This document shows, one piece after another, positions 19,237 to 28,697 of a stretch of DNA of 62,681 nucleotides; position 1 is the first letter of the stretch; each line of letters begins with the position of its first letter. The position numbers were made by a program, and so were the translations under genes. The stretch spans positions 1 to 62,681 of the forward strand of contig NZ_JMLU01000022.1 of the NCBI RefSeq assembly GCF_000686885.1, read 5' to 3'. A model generated the notes under the pieces. That model was given only the letters and a program-made list of their open reading frames with translations. It did not search any database and had not been told where the DNA came from. Source of the stretch: Flavobacterium sasangense DSM 21067. GTDB taxonomy: Bacteria; Bacteroidota; Bacteroidia; Flavobacteriales; Flavobacteriaceae.

Positions 19237-20598
19237 ATGAGTAAAGTAAAAACCGCTTTTTTTTGCCAAAATTGTGGCACCCAATATTCAAAATGGCAAG
19301 GTCAATGTAACGCCTGCAAAGAATGGAATACCATTGTAGAAGAATTGGTTCAAAAAGAAGAAAAAGTAGCGTGGAAAACCACAACAGCTACATCTAAAAC
19401 GGCTACAAAACCTTTACTTGTAAAAGAAATAGACACCGCACAAGAAATCCGATTGAACACGACTGATAACGAGTTGAATCGGGTTTTGGGTGGCGGATTG
19501 GTTCCAGGTTCCTTAACGTTGTTAGGTGGCGAACCTGGGATTGGAAAAAGTACTTTGCTCTTGCAGATTGCTTTAAAATTACCTTACAAAACGCTTTATG
19601 TTTCGGGAGAAGAAAGCCAAAAACAAATTAAAATGCGTGCCGAACGTATTACCTCAACCGGCGATAATTGTTACATTTTAACTGAAACCAAAACCCAAAA
19701 TATCTTCCGTCAAATTTTAGAAATTGAGCCCGATATTGTGATTATCGATTCGATTCAGACTTTACATACGGATTATATTGAATCGTCTGCAGGAAGTATT
19801 TCACAAATTAGAGAATGTACCGCAGAGTTGATTAAATATGCCAAAGAAACCAATACGCCAGTTCTTCTAATCGGGCATATTACCAAAGACGGAACCATCG
19901 CCGGACCCAAGATTTTGGAACACATGGTCGATACCGTTTTACAATTTGAAGGTGATCGAAATCACGTGTACCGCATTTTACGTTCGTTGAAAAACCGATT
20001 TGGTTCTACTGCTGAATTAGGGATTTACGAAATGCAAGGTTCTGGCTTACGCGAAGTCGACAATCCATCTGAAATTTTGATTTCACATAAAGACGAACAA
20101 CTTTCTGGAACTGCAATTGCTACTACTTTAGAAGGTATGCGTCCGTTGATGATTGAAATTCAAGCTTTGGTGAGCACCGCAGTTTATGGAACACCACAAC
20201 GAAGCACTACAGGTTATAACGCTAAACGTTTGAACATGATTTTAGCGGTTTTAGAAAAACGTGCAGGTTTTAGATTAGGTACAAAAGACGTTTTCTTAAA
20301 CGTAACAGGAGGAATTTCAGTTGAAGACACAGCGATTGATTTAGCTGTTGTAGCAGCCATTTTATCTTCAAACGAAGACATTGCCATTGCAGAAGGTTTT
20401 TGCTTTGCCGGAGAAGTAGGACTTTCAGGCGAAATTAGACCGGTTAACCGTATTGAACAACGCATTCAAGAAGCCGAAAAATTAGGATTTACCACGATTT
20501 TTGTTTCCAAACACAACAAAATTTCGTTAAAAAATACCGGAATCAAAATTGTTTTAGTGGCTAAAATTGAAGATGTGGTGAGTGAGTTGTTTGGGTAA
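19237..20598 (+). CDS. radA: DNA repair protein RadA/Sms
   Basis: ATP-dependent factor that processes branched recombination intermediates together with RecA. All family parts are present in 453 residues: an N-terminal zinc finger (FFCQNCGTQYSKWQGQCNACKEW), the Walker A box GGEPGIGKSTLLLQ near residue 93, the RadA-specific motif KNRFG, and a C-terminal Lon-like domain with DLAVVAAILSS and GEVGLSGEIRPV. It starts 6 bases after the esterase gene. Codon use looks like its neighbours. Confidence 0.96.
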   Translation: MSKVKTAFFCQNCGTQYSKWQGQCNACKEWNTIVEELVQKEEKVAWKTTTATSKTATKPLLVKEIDTAQEIRLNTTDNELNRVLGGGLVPGSLTLLGGEPGIGKSTLLLQIALKLPYKTLYVSGEESQKQIKMRAERITSTGDNCYILTETKTQNIFRQILEIEPDIVIIDSIQTLHTDYIESSAGSISQIRECTAELIKYAKETNTPVLLIGHITKDGTIAGPKILEHMVDTVLQFEGDRNHVYRILRSLKNRFGSTAELGIYEMQGSGLREVDNPSEILISHKDEQLSGTAIATTLEGMRPLMIEIQALVSTAVYGTPQRSTTGYNAKRLNMILAVLEKRAGFRLGTKDVFLNVTGGISVEDTAIDLAVVAAILSSNEDIAIAEGFCFAGEVGLSGEIRPVNRIEQRIQEAEKLGFTTIFVSKHNKISLKNTGIKIVLVAKIEDVVSELFG

Positions 20599-20616
20599 AC
20601 TTTTAATCTTTTAGAC

Positions 20617-20874
20617 ATGAAGAAAGAAAAATTAAAAATACTTCCATTTTTATTATTACTATTCTATTATGGAATTACCGAACTTTTTAAAGATTTGTCT
20701 TTTGAAAAGAAGATGGCAATGTTGCTACCTATTATTCTAATTTCGATAATTATCTATAGTATTCAATACAAAAACAATTCATCTGAAAACAAAAAAACAA
20801 AGTTTTACATTTTACTGTTCTTCATTATCGTTTCTACTTTAATAACTTGGTTTGGATACAATGCGATTGACTAA
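20617..20874 (+). CDS. Small membrane protein, unknown
   Basis: An 85-residue protein with three predicted hydrophobic segments (about 7-20, 33-48 and 62-82) and Lys-rich loops. No family is recognised. It begins 18 bases after radA and could be read from the radA message. A short second membrane-protein gene follows, so 20617-21659 is a patch of small unknown membrane proteins that may be recently gained or fast evolving. No function is offered. Confidence 0.65.
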   Translation: MKKEKLKILPFLLLLFYYGITELFKDLSFEKKMAMLLPIILISIIIYSIQYKNNSSENKKTKFYILLFFIIVSTLITWFGYNAID

Positions 20875-20897
20875 TAAACATTCTTAATTAAAAGATT

Positions 20898-21224
20898 TTG
20901 TCCGATTTAAAAGAACGAAGATTAAAAAGTCTTGATTACCAAATTCAAGAATTAGAAAACCGTCCCAATTATTATAAAAAATATTGGTTTAGGATAATTA
21001 TAATTGGTGTTTTAGTAACATTAATTGCTCCAGAATACACTGCTAAAAATTCTAAAAATTTAATCTATTATTTTGATTACAATTATCCGTTATGTTATAT
21101 TGTTGTAGCACTTTCTTATATTGTACTTTGTGTAATCATGCTATTAACTTTCACAATTCAAGACAAGAAAAAGTTGAAGAAATTAAAAGAAGAAAGGGAG
21201 ATGATTGATTTGTTTAGGAGTTAA
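20898..21224 (+). CDS. Small membrane protein, unknown
   Basis: A 108-residue protein with a basic helical N terminus (SDLKERRLKSLDYQIQELENRPNYYKKYW), two membrane segments (about 31-46 and 68-90) and a charged coiled-coil-like C terminus (KKKLKKLKEEREMIDLF). It starts at a TTG (20898) because no ATG precedes the conserved-looking frame; the start is uncertain. It lies 23 bases after its neighbour and is probably cotranscribed. No family recognised. Confidence 0.6.
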   Translation: MSDLKERRLKSLDYQIQELENRPNYYKKYWFRIIIIGVLVTLIAPEYTAKNSKNLIYYFDYNYPLCYIVVALSYIVLCVIMLLTFTIQDKKKLKKLKEEREMIDLFRS

Positions 21225-21290
21225 ACTACCAAACGACGAAAGTGAGGATTTACAATTCGTGTCTACTATCAACTTCAAATGATCTAGGAA

Positions 21291-21659
21291 TTAAAAATTC
21301 CTATAAACATAATAAGTAAACAAGGTTAAACCTAAAGAAAACAGACCGTAAACATCAACTAAATATTTCTTTTTCCCTAAACTATATTCATTTTTTGTAA
21401 TAATAGTATCTAATTTTTTTAGTTTCAGATAATAGAAATTATTAAAAATTACAATGACAACTTGAATTACAAAATAATAGTAATGAATTTTATATTCGAA
21501 ATGAAAATTGGCTAGATAAAAAATAACATTTAAAATAGTTAACACGTTATTTGCCTGACAAAAAGACAAAAATGTTATTACAGGAATTTCTGGCGAAGCA
21601 TTTACTTTGACACTATCGCTATAAAGATTGTAAAATATGCAATTAAAAAACCTTTTCAT
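21291..21659 (-). CDS. Hypothetical membrane protein
   Basis: A 122-residue protein, rich in Phe, Tyr, Ile and Asn, with three hydrophobic stretches (about 25-50, 58-75 and 102-118) and a Lys-rich loop KLKKLDTIITKNEYSLGKKKY. It converges on the preceding small genes. The 66-base gap on its 3' side shows no clear terminator. Nothing identifies its role, and the very AT-rich composition leaves some chance that it is spurious. Confidence 0.5.
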   Translation of the reverse strand: MKRFFNCIFYNLYSDSVKVNASPEIPVITFLSFCQANNVLTILNVIFYLANFHFEYKIHYYYFVIQVVIVIFNNFYYLKLKKLDTIITKNEYSLGKKKYLVDVYGLFSLGLTLFTYYVYRNF

Positions 21660-21751
21660 CTATTATAAATTCACTTATTCAATCTATTAATACTTTCCCA
21701 AAAAACATTCTCCCTAATTGGAAATACTAAAATTTTCATCATTCAAATCCT

Positions 21752-24700
21752 CTAAATCCCCTCCAACAACTCCAACGCCTTATTCACTGATTTCACATTA
21801 TCAAAAGTCAGTAATAAACGTAAACCGTTTTTAGTTTCTTTTTCTTTTATTTTACATACATTGCCATTGCGTTGGGCAAATTGTAGCACTTTCATGAAAC
21901 GGTTACTTTGGTAAAAATCACTTTGTTGGTCGCCAATGAAATAACCAATCATTTTGCCTTGTTTCATCATCAAACGTTCAATTCCCATTGCGGTGGCTTT
22001 CCATTTGATGCGTACGCTATTTAGTAACGCAATGGCTGGTTTTGGTAACGCACCAAAGCGGTCAATTAGTTTTTGTTCAAATTGTTGTAACGTAGCTTCG
22101 TCTTTAATTTGGCTCAATTCGTTGTATAAATTCAAACGTTCGGTAATGTTGTTGATGTATTCATCTGGGAACAGCAATTCGAAATCGGTATCAATTTGAA
22201 TGTCTTTGACAAATTCTTTGGTTTCGATGTCATTTTCTTCTTGGTACAAGTCTTTGAATTCGTTTTCTTTCAACTCCTCAATGGCTTCGTTCATGATTTT
22301 TTGGTAGGTATCAAAACCAATTTCGTTTATAAAACCACTTTGTTCGCCACCTAATAAATCTCCCGCACCACGAATTTCCAAATCCTTCATCGCAATGTTG
22401 AAACCGCTTCCTAATTCGCTAAATTGTTCCAAAGCCGTAATACGTTTTTGCGCTTCACCCGTCATCATCGAATACGGTGGCGTAATGAAATAACAAAACG
22501 CTTTTTTATTACTTCTTCCCACGCGGCCACGCATTTGATGCAAATCAGATAATCCGAAATTATTGGCGTTATTGATGAAAATCGTGTTGGCATTTGGTAC
22601 ATCTAAACCACTTTCGATAATGGTGGTAGCGACCAAAACATCAAATTCACCTTCCATGAAAGCCAACATCAATTCTTCCAGTTTTTTCCCATCCATTTGA
22701 CCGTGACCGATGCCGACTTTTGCTCCTGGCACCAATCGTTGGATCATTCCGGCAACTTCTTTGATGTTTTCAATTCGGTTATTAATGAAATAGACTTGTC
22801 CACCACGTTGAATTTCATACGAAACCGCATCACGAATCACTTCTTCATTAAAACGAATGACTTGCGTTTCAATCGGATAACGGTTTGGTGGAGGCGTTGT
22901 AATTACCGATAAATCACGAGCCGCCATCAACGAAAACTGTAACGTTCTAGGAATCGGAGTTGCGGTTAACGTCAAGGTATCGACATTCGTGGCAATGGTT
23001 TTCAACTTGTCTTTTACGTTGACACCGAACTTTTGTTCTTCATCGATAATCAACAAACCTAAATCTTTAAACACGACATTTTTGTTGACCAATTGATGTG
23101 TTCCAATCAAAATATCGACTTTTCCTTCTTGTAATTTTTGAAGTGTATCTGCTTTTTGTTTTGCCGTTCTAAATCGGTTTACATAACTTACGGTAACCGG
23201 CATATCTTTCAAACGTTCCGAAAATGTTCGGTAATGTTGATACGCTAAAATAGTAGTTGGAACTAAAACGGCAACTTGCTTTCCATTATCCACCGCTTTA
23301 AAAGCAGCACGAATAGCAACTTCAGTTTTTCCGAAACCAACGTCACCACAAACCAATCGGTCCATTGGACGTTCGCTTTCCATGTCTGCTTTTACATCGG
23401 CTGTTGCGGTAATTTGGTCGGGCGTATCTTCGTAAATGAACGAACTTTCTAATTCTTTTTGCAAATAACTATCGGGTGCAAATTGAAAACCTTTGTCTAA
23501 TCTTCGTTTCGCATACAACTGAATTAAGTTGAACGCAATGTGTTTTACACGTGCTTTTGTCTTTTGTTTTAAGGCTTTCCAAGCGTTGCTTCCTAATTTG
23601 TAAATCTTTGGAGGCGCGCCATCTTTCCCGTTATATTTCGAGATTTTGTGTAGCGAATGAATGCTCACATACACAATATCGTTATCGGCATAGACCAATT
23701 TTATGGCTTCTTGCGTTTTGCCTTCTACCTGAATTTTCTGCAAACCACCAAACTTTCCAATTCCGTGATCAATGTGGGTTACATAATCGCCCACCGACAA
23801 GGAAGTCAGTTCTTTTAAGGTAATCGTCTGCTTTTTCGAATAGCCATTTTTAATTGAAAACTTATGGTAACGCTCAAAAATTTGATGATCGGTGTAACAC
23901 GCTATTTGATTTTCTTCGTCGATGAAACCTTCAAACAATGGCAACACCATGGTTTTGTATTGCTTGCGAATACTTTCGTGATTGGCTTCATCAATATCTT
24001 CAAAAATATCATGAAAACGACTTGCCTGATTTTCATTAGAACAACACAAATAATTTTTGTAACCGTTGAAATGATTCTCGCTCAAATTGTTCAACAACAA
24101 ATCGAATTGTTTATTAAACGAAGGTTGCGGTTGTATATGAAATTCGACTTTTTTATCAATTTTAAAAACCGCTTGATTATGCAATTCGATTACCGAAAAA
24201 TCAAGAGCTCTTTTCAAAAACTGCTTTTGATTTAGGAATAATTCTTCGGGTTTTGCGTGTTGGATATCTTTGGATAATTTCTCGAATGCTTCATTGGCTT
24301 TGTCGAATAATTTATCTAATTGTTGGCCTAATAATTCGGTATTTTGAATGATTAAAACCGTTTTTTCGTTGATATAATCTAAGAAACTTTCGCGGTTTTC
24401 TTGTAATAATTTGTTTTCGACATTGGGAATGATGGAAATCTTTTTCAGCTTTTCAACCGACAATTGGGTTTCCACATCAAAACTTCTGATGCTATCGACT
24501 TCGTTGCCGAAAAATTCAATTCGGTACGGATTATCATTGGAAAAGGAAAATACATCGATGATTCCACCACGAACGGAAAATTCGCCAGGTTCGGTAACAA
24601 AATCAACACGTTTGAAATTGTATTCGAATAAAGTTTCGTTGATAAAATCGATAGACAAATTATCGCCAACCGACAATTTCAAGGTGTTTTTCTCTAATTC

Positions 24701-25105
24701 TTTTCGGGTAACCACTTTCTCGAAAATGGCTTCGGCGTAGGAAACAATAATCGCTGGTTTTTTGCGGGAATTGATTCGGTTTAAAACTTCTGCTCGAAGT
24801 AACACATTGGCGTTGTCGGTTTCTTCAATTTGGTAAGGTCTTCTGTACGAACTTGGGTAAAAAAGAACGTCTTCGGTATTAATTAATTGCTCTAAATCGT
24901 TCAAATAATACGCAGCTTCTTCCTTATTGCTGAATAAAATCAGAAACGGAAGTTCGGATTTTTTAAACAGCGAATGTGCCACAAAAGACAACGACGAGCC
25001 GACCAAACCAGTCATTTGAGACTTTTGGCGCGCTGCGAATGTACTTTCTAAAAGGGCAATCTTTGATGACTTATCGTAAATGGATATAATGTCGGACTTG
25101 CTCAA
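21752..25105 (-). CDS. mfd: Transcription-repair coupling factor
   Basis: Large ATP-driven translocase that pushes stalled RNA polymerase off DNA and recruits UvrA. The 1117 residues show the UvrB-like N-terminal domains, the RNA-polymerase-interacting region (SVGDYVTHIDHGIGKFGGLQKI), then RecG-like motor motifs: Walker A GDVGFGKTEVA, the DEEQ box in LLIIDEEQKFGV, TLTATPIPRTLQFS, and RGRVGRSNKKAFCYF. A TRCF domain ends the chain. Length and domain order are standard. The gene is monocistronic; the next upstream gene has its own terminator at 25133-25171. Confidence 0.97.
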   Translation of the reverse strand: MSKSDIISIYDKSSKIALLESTFAARQKSQMTGLVGSSLSFVAHSLFKKSELPFLILFSNKEEAAYYLNDLEQLINTEDVLFYPSSYRRPYQIEETDNANVLLRAEVLNRINSRKKPAIIVSYAEAIFEKVVTRKELEKNTLKLSVGDNLSIDFINETLFEYNFKRVDFVTEPGEFSVRGGIIDVFSFSNDNPYRIEFFGNEVDSIRSFDVETQLSVEKLKKISIIPNVENKLLQENRESFLDYINEKTVLIIQNTELLGQQLDKLFDKANEAFEKLSKDIQHAKPEELFLNQKQFLKRALDFSVIELHNQAVFKIDKKVEFHIQPQPSFNKQFDLLLNNLSENHFNGYKNYLCCSNENQASRFHDIFEDIDEANHESIRKQYKTMVLPLFEGFIDEENQIACYTDHQIFERYHKFSIKNGYSKKQTITLKELTSLSVGDYVTHIDHGIGKFGGLQKIQVEGKTQEAIKLVYADNDIVYVSIHSLHKISKYNGKDGAPPKIYKLGSNAWKALKQKTKARVKHIAFNLIQLYAKRRLDKGFQFAPDSYLQKELESSFIYEDTPDQITATADVKADMESERPMDRLVCGDVGFGKTEVAIRAAFKAVDNGKQVAVLVPTTILAYQHYRTFSERLKDMPVTVSYVNRFRTAKQKADTLQKLQEGKVDILIGTHQLVNKNVVFKDLGLLIIDEEQKFGVNVKDKLKTIATNVDTLTLTATPIPRTLQFSLMAARDLSVITTPPPNRYPIETQVIRFNEEVIRDAVSYEIQRGGQVYFINNRIENIKEVAGMIQRLVPGAKVGIGHGQMDGKKLEELMLAFMEGEFDVLVATTIIESGLDVPNANTIFINNANNFGLSDLHQMRGRVGRSNKKAFCYFITPPYSMMTGEAQKRITALEQFSELGSGFNIAMKDLEIRGAGDLLGGEQSGFINEIGFDTYQKIMNEAIEELKENEFKDLYQEENDIETKEFVKDIQIDTDFELLFPDEYINNITERLNLYNELSQIKDEATLQQFEQKLIDRFGALPKPAIALLNSVRIKWKATAMGIERLMMKQGKMIGYFIGDQQSDFYQSNRFMKVLQFAQRNGNVCKIKEKETKNGLRLLLTFDNVKSVNKALELLEGI

Positions 25106-25132
25106 AATGAATTTTTTAATTGACTACAAAAA

Positions 25133-25171
25133 TAAAAAAACCACTACGTTTTCAATAGAAAAGTAGTGGTT
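25133..25171 (-). terminator. Terminator of the T9SS cargo gene
   Basis: AACCACTAC and GTAGTGGTT form the stem; with one bulged base it extends through GTTTTC / GAAAAG. The A-run on the left (25133-25140) becomes the U-tract on the minus strand. It lies 19 bases beyond the stop codon at 25190. Confidence 0.8.
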
Positions 25172-25189
25172 ATATTACTGAAACGTTTG

Positions 25190-26842
25190 TTAAAAAACGA
25201 ATTTCTTAGCAACGGTAACGTTATTTTCTAATGTTGTCTTAATTATCAAAGCTTGATTGTTTCGTGTTAATTCATAAAGAACAATTTCTGAAGTGTTTAT
25301 TTTATCTTTTGAAAGAACAATTCTTCCCAACATATCATATACAACTACACCTGTAATGTTTGATTTTGTAGAAACGATTTTTGGTTGATTATCATTTTTG
25401 AAAACATAAACAGAATTTTCATTTCCTACAAAATCATCATTTGATAAAGAAATATCTTGATAATGGATTTTAAATCGAGAATCAAAAGTTCCAATTGTTG
25501 TTGTGAAAGTAAAAGCACTGTTTTTCAAATTGTGAAAAGTACCATTGCTAGTATCTTCTAAAAAGATGTCTTTATCGGCAAAAAATGTATCAAAATGGTC
25601 GATTGCGATATCAAAAGTACCGGCTTCAGTAGTAGTATAACCTAAAGGAATAACATCGCTAATTAACCAAGGATAAGCCCTAGCTTGAATTCCGAAACCT
25701 ACTGAAAAAGAATCAATTAACGAATAAAAACGAATAACACCTTCTGTTGAAGCTAAAGCATCTGAACCAAAATCATATCCATTGGTTGCGTCTTCTTGAT
25801 AACCAAAAGCAATTTGTTTAAAAGCGCCTAATGTGTTAGTCAAATTCAAATGCACATAATAATTAAGTGGAACATCTTGAGTATTTCTGTAAAACTGCAA
25901 ATTATTACCTGCTACACGCATTGCATTGGTAAAATTAATTGTGGTGGTAGTTGCCGCAGACGCAAAAAAGCCTTGCCCAGCAGTAATGTATAAACCAGGT
26001 GCAGTTCCACCCGTTACAGCTGCTGTTCCAGTAGTTCTAGTTCGAATAGCATAATCACTTGAGGTAAAAACGTTATTTGTAATTGCTGAATTATGAGTCC
26101 AAAAATATAATGTACCTAAATTTGAATTATCTAATAATGTAATAACACTAATAGCCGAAGGATAAGGATTTGCTAAAAAATTATAATTTAATAACATCGG
26201 ATTAAATCCTGCTACACTTGCTGGAATATTTCCATTATTAGGAACGCCTACAAATTCACCATTAAAAACTTGAGGTGTTGCTGTATATCCTTGTGGTGCT
26301 CTAATTGCATAGCCTTTTCCTGGCGTCATTACGTTTGCTTGATTTTCTAAAACCCAATTATTTACACCTACACTTGCGTTATAAGAATAAAATTTATCTG
26401 ATAAAGTTAGTGGTGAAAAAACATTTAGAACTTGAGCAACAACTGGTGAACCCCAATACGTATATTCAAATTGACGCATTGGTGTCGTATTTCTCCTGTA
26501 TTTTATATTACCCGTATTTACAGCAGATGAATTATTTTGTAATAATGATGTATTATTATTCATAATCAACTGTCCTGTTCCTAAAACTTGAATATTATCT
26601 TGTACAGTTATTGTTGCCGCATTGTCTATATTTAAAATAGCGTCAGCTTGTACTGTAATGGATTTAAAACTTGTATTAGATGTAATATTGCAAGTTCCTG
26701 ACAAAACAATTGCATCACTTGTTATGTTTGGATCGCCATTATCCCAAGCTGAGCCAGTCCAAGTTGTAGTTTGACCAAACATCATTTGAATGGTTAACAA
26801 ACTAAATCCAATGATAAAATTAAAAATGTATTTTTTCTTCAT
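25190..26842 (-). CDS. T9SS cargo protein with type C-like sorting domain
   Basis: Secreted or surface protein of 550 residues with a signal peptide (ending MMFGQ), a beta-rich N-terminal region rich in Thr, Asn and Ser (TTTWTGSAWDNGDPNI opens a G8/beta-helix-like stretch), and a central region of aromatic, Gly-rich repeats. The last 75 or so residues (SVYVFKNDNQPKIVSTKS, GVVVYDMLGRIVLSKDKI, then VAKKFVF) form a C-terminal signal for the type IX secretion system, closest to what is called the type C sorting signal. No enzymatic motif is recognised, so an adhesin or structural role is possible. It may be cotranscribed with the upstream lipoprotein gene 10 bases away. Confidence 0.88.
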   Translation of the reverse strand: MKKKYIFNFIIGFSLLTIQMMFGQTTTWTGSAWDNGDPNITSDAIVLSGTCNITSNTSFKSITVQADAILNIDNAATITVQDNIQVLGTGQLIMNNNTSLLQNNSSAVNTGNIKYRRNTTPMRQFEYTYWGSPVVAQVLNVFSPLTLSDKFYSYNASVGVNNWVLENQANVMTPGKGYAIRAPQGYTATPQVFNGEFVGVPNNGNIPASVAGFNPMLLNYNFLANPYPSAISVITLLDNSNLGTLYFWTHNSAITNNVFTSSDYAIRTRTTGTAAVTGGTAPGLYITAGQGFFASAATTTTINFTNAMRVAGNNLQFYRNTQDVPLNYYVHLNLTNTLGAFKQIAFGYQEDATNGYDFGSDALASTEGVIRFYSLIDSFSVGFGIQARAYPWLISDVIPLGYTTTEAGTFDIAIDHFDTFFADKDIFLEDTSNGTFHNLKNSAFTFTTTIGTFDSRFKIHYQDISLSNDDFVGNENSVYVFKNDNQPKIVSTKSNITGVVVYDMLGRIVLSKDKINTSEIVLYELTRNNQALIIKTTLENNVTVAKKFVF

Positions 26843-26852
26843 ACCCTAACTA

Positions 26853-27458
26853 TTATTTAATTTTATCAGATACTTCCATTTTTTTTCGCATTTCATCTGG
26901 ATTTGCATTTCTTGCGGTATCCAAAGCTCGCAACATTAATTCCTCTCCAATTTCTTTAGGAATCGCTTTTTTGATGATGATTTCATCCCATTGTTTGTAC
27001 AAACCTTTAATTTCTTCGTTGATTTCTGGAATTAATTTAGCTATTCTTTGTTCTGGAATTACTCTTAAATTCATGAAAGTCTCCAACGATTTTAATTTGG
27101 TATTTAAAGTGGTAATTCTACTTAAAATCTGAGGTTTATTATATTCAAAAGGAACCGTCAAAGCCAAAGTATCTGCCTTTTTAGACAAATTTGTTGTTTT
27201 CATTTGAAAAGCCGACAAGGTAGATTGCGGTTTTTGCAGCATTTCAATTTCAAATTGACGCCATTCGTTCCAACGATCTAAGGTAACTTCTACTTCAGGT
27301 CTTGGTGTTGGAAAATTAAATTGCCACATTTTCGAAATGTTTTTAAAAACAGCTTCGTTTTTTTGGGCTACTTTTTGGGCTTCTAATTGCTGATTTTCAT
27401 TTTCGCATGAAATCAATGTTAAAACTAAAAGCGACAAACTATATAAGAAAACTTTCAT
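26853..27458 (-). CDS. Lipoprotein of unknown function
   Basis: A 201-residue lipoprotein. The signal peptide ends at the lipobox LISC (Cys at about 18) followed by ENENQQ. The remainder is helical with a recognisable Trp-rich block (KMWQFNFPTPRPEVEVTLDRWNEWRQF) and an amphipathic helical half (LSRITTLNTKLKSLETFMNLRV). I do not recognise a named domain. It lies 10 bases before the T9SS cargo gene in the direction of transcription, so the two are probably one unit, and the lipoprotein may serve envelope assembly. That link is inference. Confidence 0.75.
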   Translation of the reverse strand: MKVFLYSLSLLVLTLISCENENQQLEAQKVAQKNEAVFKNISKMWQFNFPTPRPEVEVTLDRWNEWRQFEIEMLQKPQSTLSAFQMKTTNLSKKADTLALTVPFEYNKPQILSRITTLNTKLKSLETFMNLRVIPEQRIAKLIPEINEEIKGLYKQWDEIIIKKAIPKEIGEELMLRALDTARNANPDEMRKKMEVSDKIK

Positions 27459-27662
27459 TCGGATAAATTAAAAAGCAAAGGTACAAATGTTTACTTAACG
27501 TAGTTACTTTTCTAATAATATCTTAACACCAGTTTTACATCTAAATTGTTAATCTGCTAAGAAAAATCTTTGAAAAGATGTTAATTTATTAAATATCTAA
27601 ATTAAGCAAAGTATTTATAAAAATATCACAAAAAACCATCCTAAAAATCAGTACTAAAATGT

Positions 27663-27670
27663 TATATTTG
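27663..27670 (+). promoter_or_regulatory. -7 promoter box of the threonine dehydrogenase gene
   Basis: TATATTTG at 27663-27670 matches TAnnTTTG and lies 20 bases before the ATG. No convincing TTG -33 box is seen at the usual distance, so an activator may be needed. Confidence 0.5.
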
Positions 27671-27690
27671 TTACCTCATTACACTATCAA

Positions 27691-28647
27691 ATGGACACAA
27701 AAATTTTAATAATTGGTGCTTGTGGGCAAATTGGCACTGAACTTACAGCTAAATTAAGAGCAACTTACGGAGTTAACAACGTTATCGCATCAGACATTAG
27801 AAAATTAGAAAATGATGTAGTTAATAACGGAATTTTTGAAGTAGTAAATGCACTTGATTACAATCAAATAGAACACTTACTTGAAAAATATCAAATTACT
27901 GATGTGTATTTAATGGCGGCATTGCTTTCGGCTACGGCTGAGAAAAATCCGGCATTTGCCTGGGATTTAAATATGAATTCGTTGTTTCATGTTTTAAATT
28001 TAGCCAAAGCAGGAAAAATTAAAAAGATTTTTTGGCCTTCAAGTATTGCCGTTTTTGGACCTACAACTCCAAGACACAATACACCTCAATATACCGTTAT
28101 GGAGCCTTCAACGGTTTATGGAATTTCGAAACAAACAGGAGAAAGATGGTGTGAATATTATCACAAACAATATGGTGTAGATGTAAGAAGTATTCGTTAT
28201 CCAGGTTTGATTAGTTGGAGTACCGAAGCTGGTGGAGGAACTACAGATTACGCAGTAGATATTTATCACAAAGCAATTACAGATGGAAAATTTACGAGTT
28301 TCTTATCTGAAAATTCTGAATTACCGATGATGTACATGGACGATGCTATTAAAGCAACTATAGGAATCATGCAAGCTCCAGCGGAACAAGTTAAAATTCG
28401 TTCGGCTTACAATTTAGCAGCCATGAGTTTTACTCCGAAGCAAATTGGGGAAGAAATTAAAAAACACTATCCAAATTTCGAATTAAGCTACGAACCTGAT
28501 TTCCGCCAGAAAATTGCCGATAGTTGGCCGGCAAGTATTGATGATACTCCAGCAAGAGAAGATTGGGGTTGGAAAAACGATTTCGATTTAGAAAACATGA
28601 CCGTGGATATGTTCAAAAACTTAAACGAACATATTTATAACAAATAA
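27691..28647 (+). CDS. L-threonine 3-dehydrogenase, short-chain dehydrogenase type
   Basis: Oxidises threonine to 2-amino-3-ketobutyrate with NAD, the first step of conversion to glycine. The 318-residue protein belongs to the extended SDR (UDP-glucose 4-epimerase-like) group rather than the zinc MDR group of E. coli Tdh. It has the Rossmann motif GACGQIGTE at the N terminus, the catalytic YGISK (Tyr-x3-Lys), and the diagnostic blocks WPSSIAVFGPTTPR, RYPGLISW and GGTTDYAVDIYH. No kbl gene is adjacent. The C terminus (WGWKNDFDLENMTVDMF) is typical. Monocistronic, with its own promoter box and a terminator shared with the converging gene. Confidence 0.9.
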   Translation: MDTKILIIGACGQIGTELTAKLRATYGVNNVIASDIRKLENDVVNNGIFEVVNALDYNQIEHLLEKYQITDVYLMAALLSATAEKNPAFAWDLNMNSLFHVLNLAKAGKIKKIFWPSSIAVFGPTTPRHNTPQYTVMEPSTVYGISKQTGERWCEYYHKQYGVDVRSIRYPGLISWSTEAGGGTTDYAVDIYHKAITDGKFTSFLSENSELPMMYMDDAIKATIGIMQAPAEQVKIRSAYNLAAMSFTPKQIGEEIKKHYPNFELSYEPDFRQKIADSWPASIDDTPAREDWGWKNDFDLENMTVDMFKNLNEHIYNK

Positions 28648-28676
28648 AAAAACGCCTCGATTACTCGGGGCGTTTT
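28646..28676. terminator. Bidirectional terminator
   Basis: AAAACGCCTCGA (28649-28660) pairs with TCGGGGCGTTTT (28665-28676), with one T-G wobble, between two convergent genes. Confidence 0.88.
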
Positions 28677-28697
28677 CCATTAGAACAAAAAACAAAC

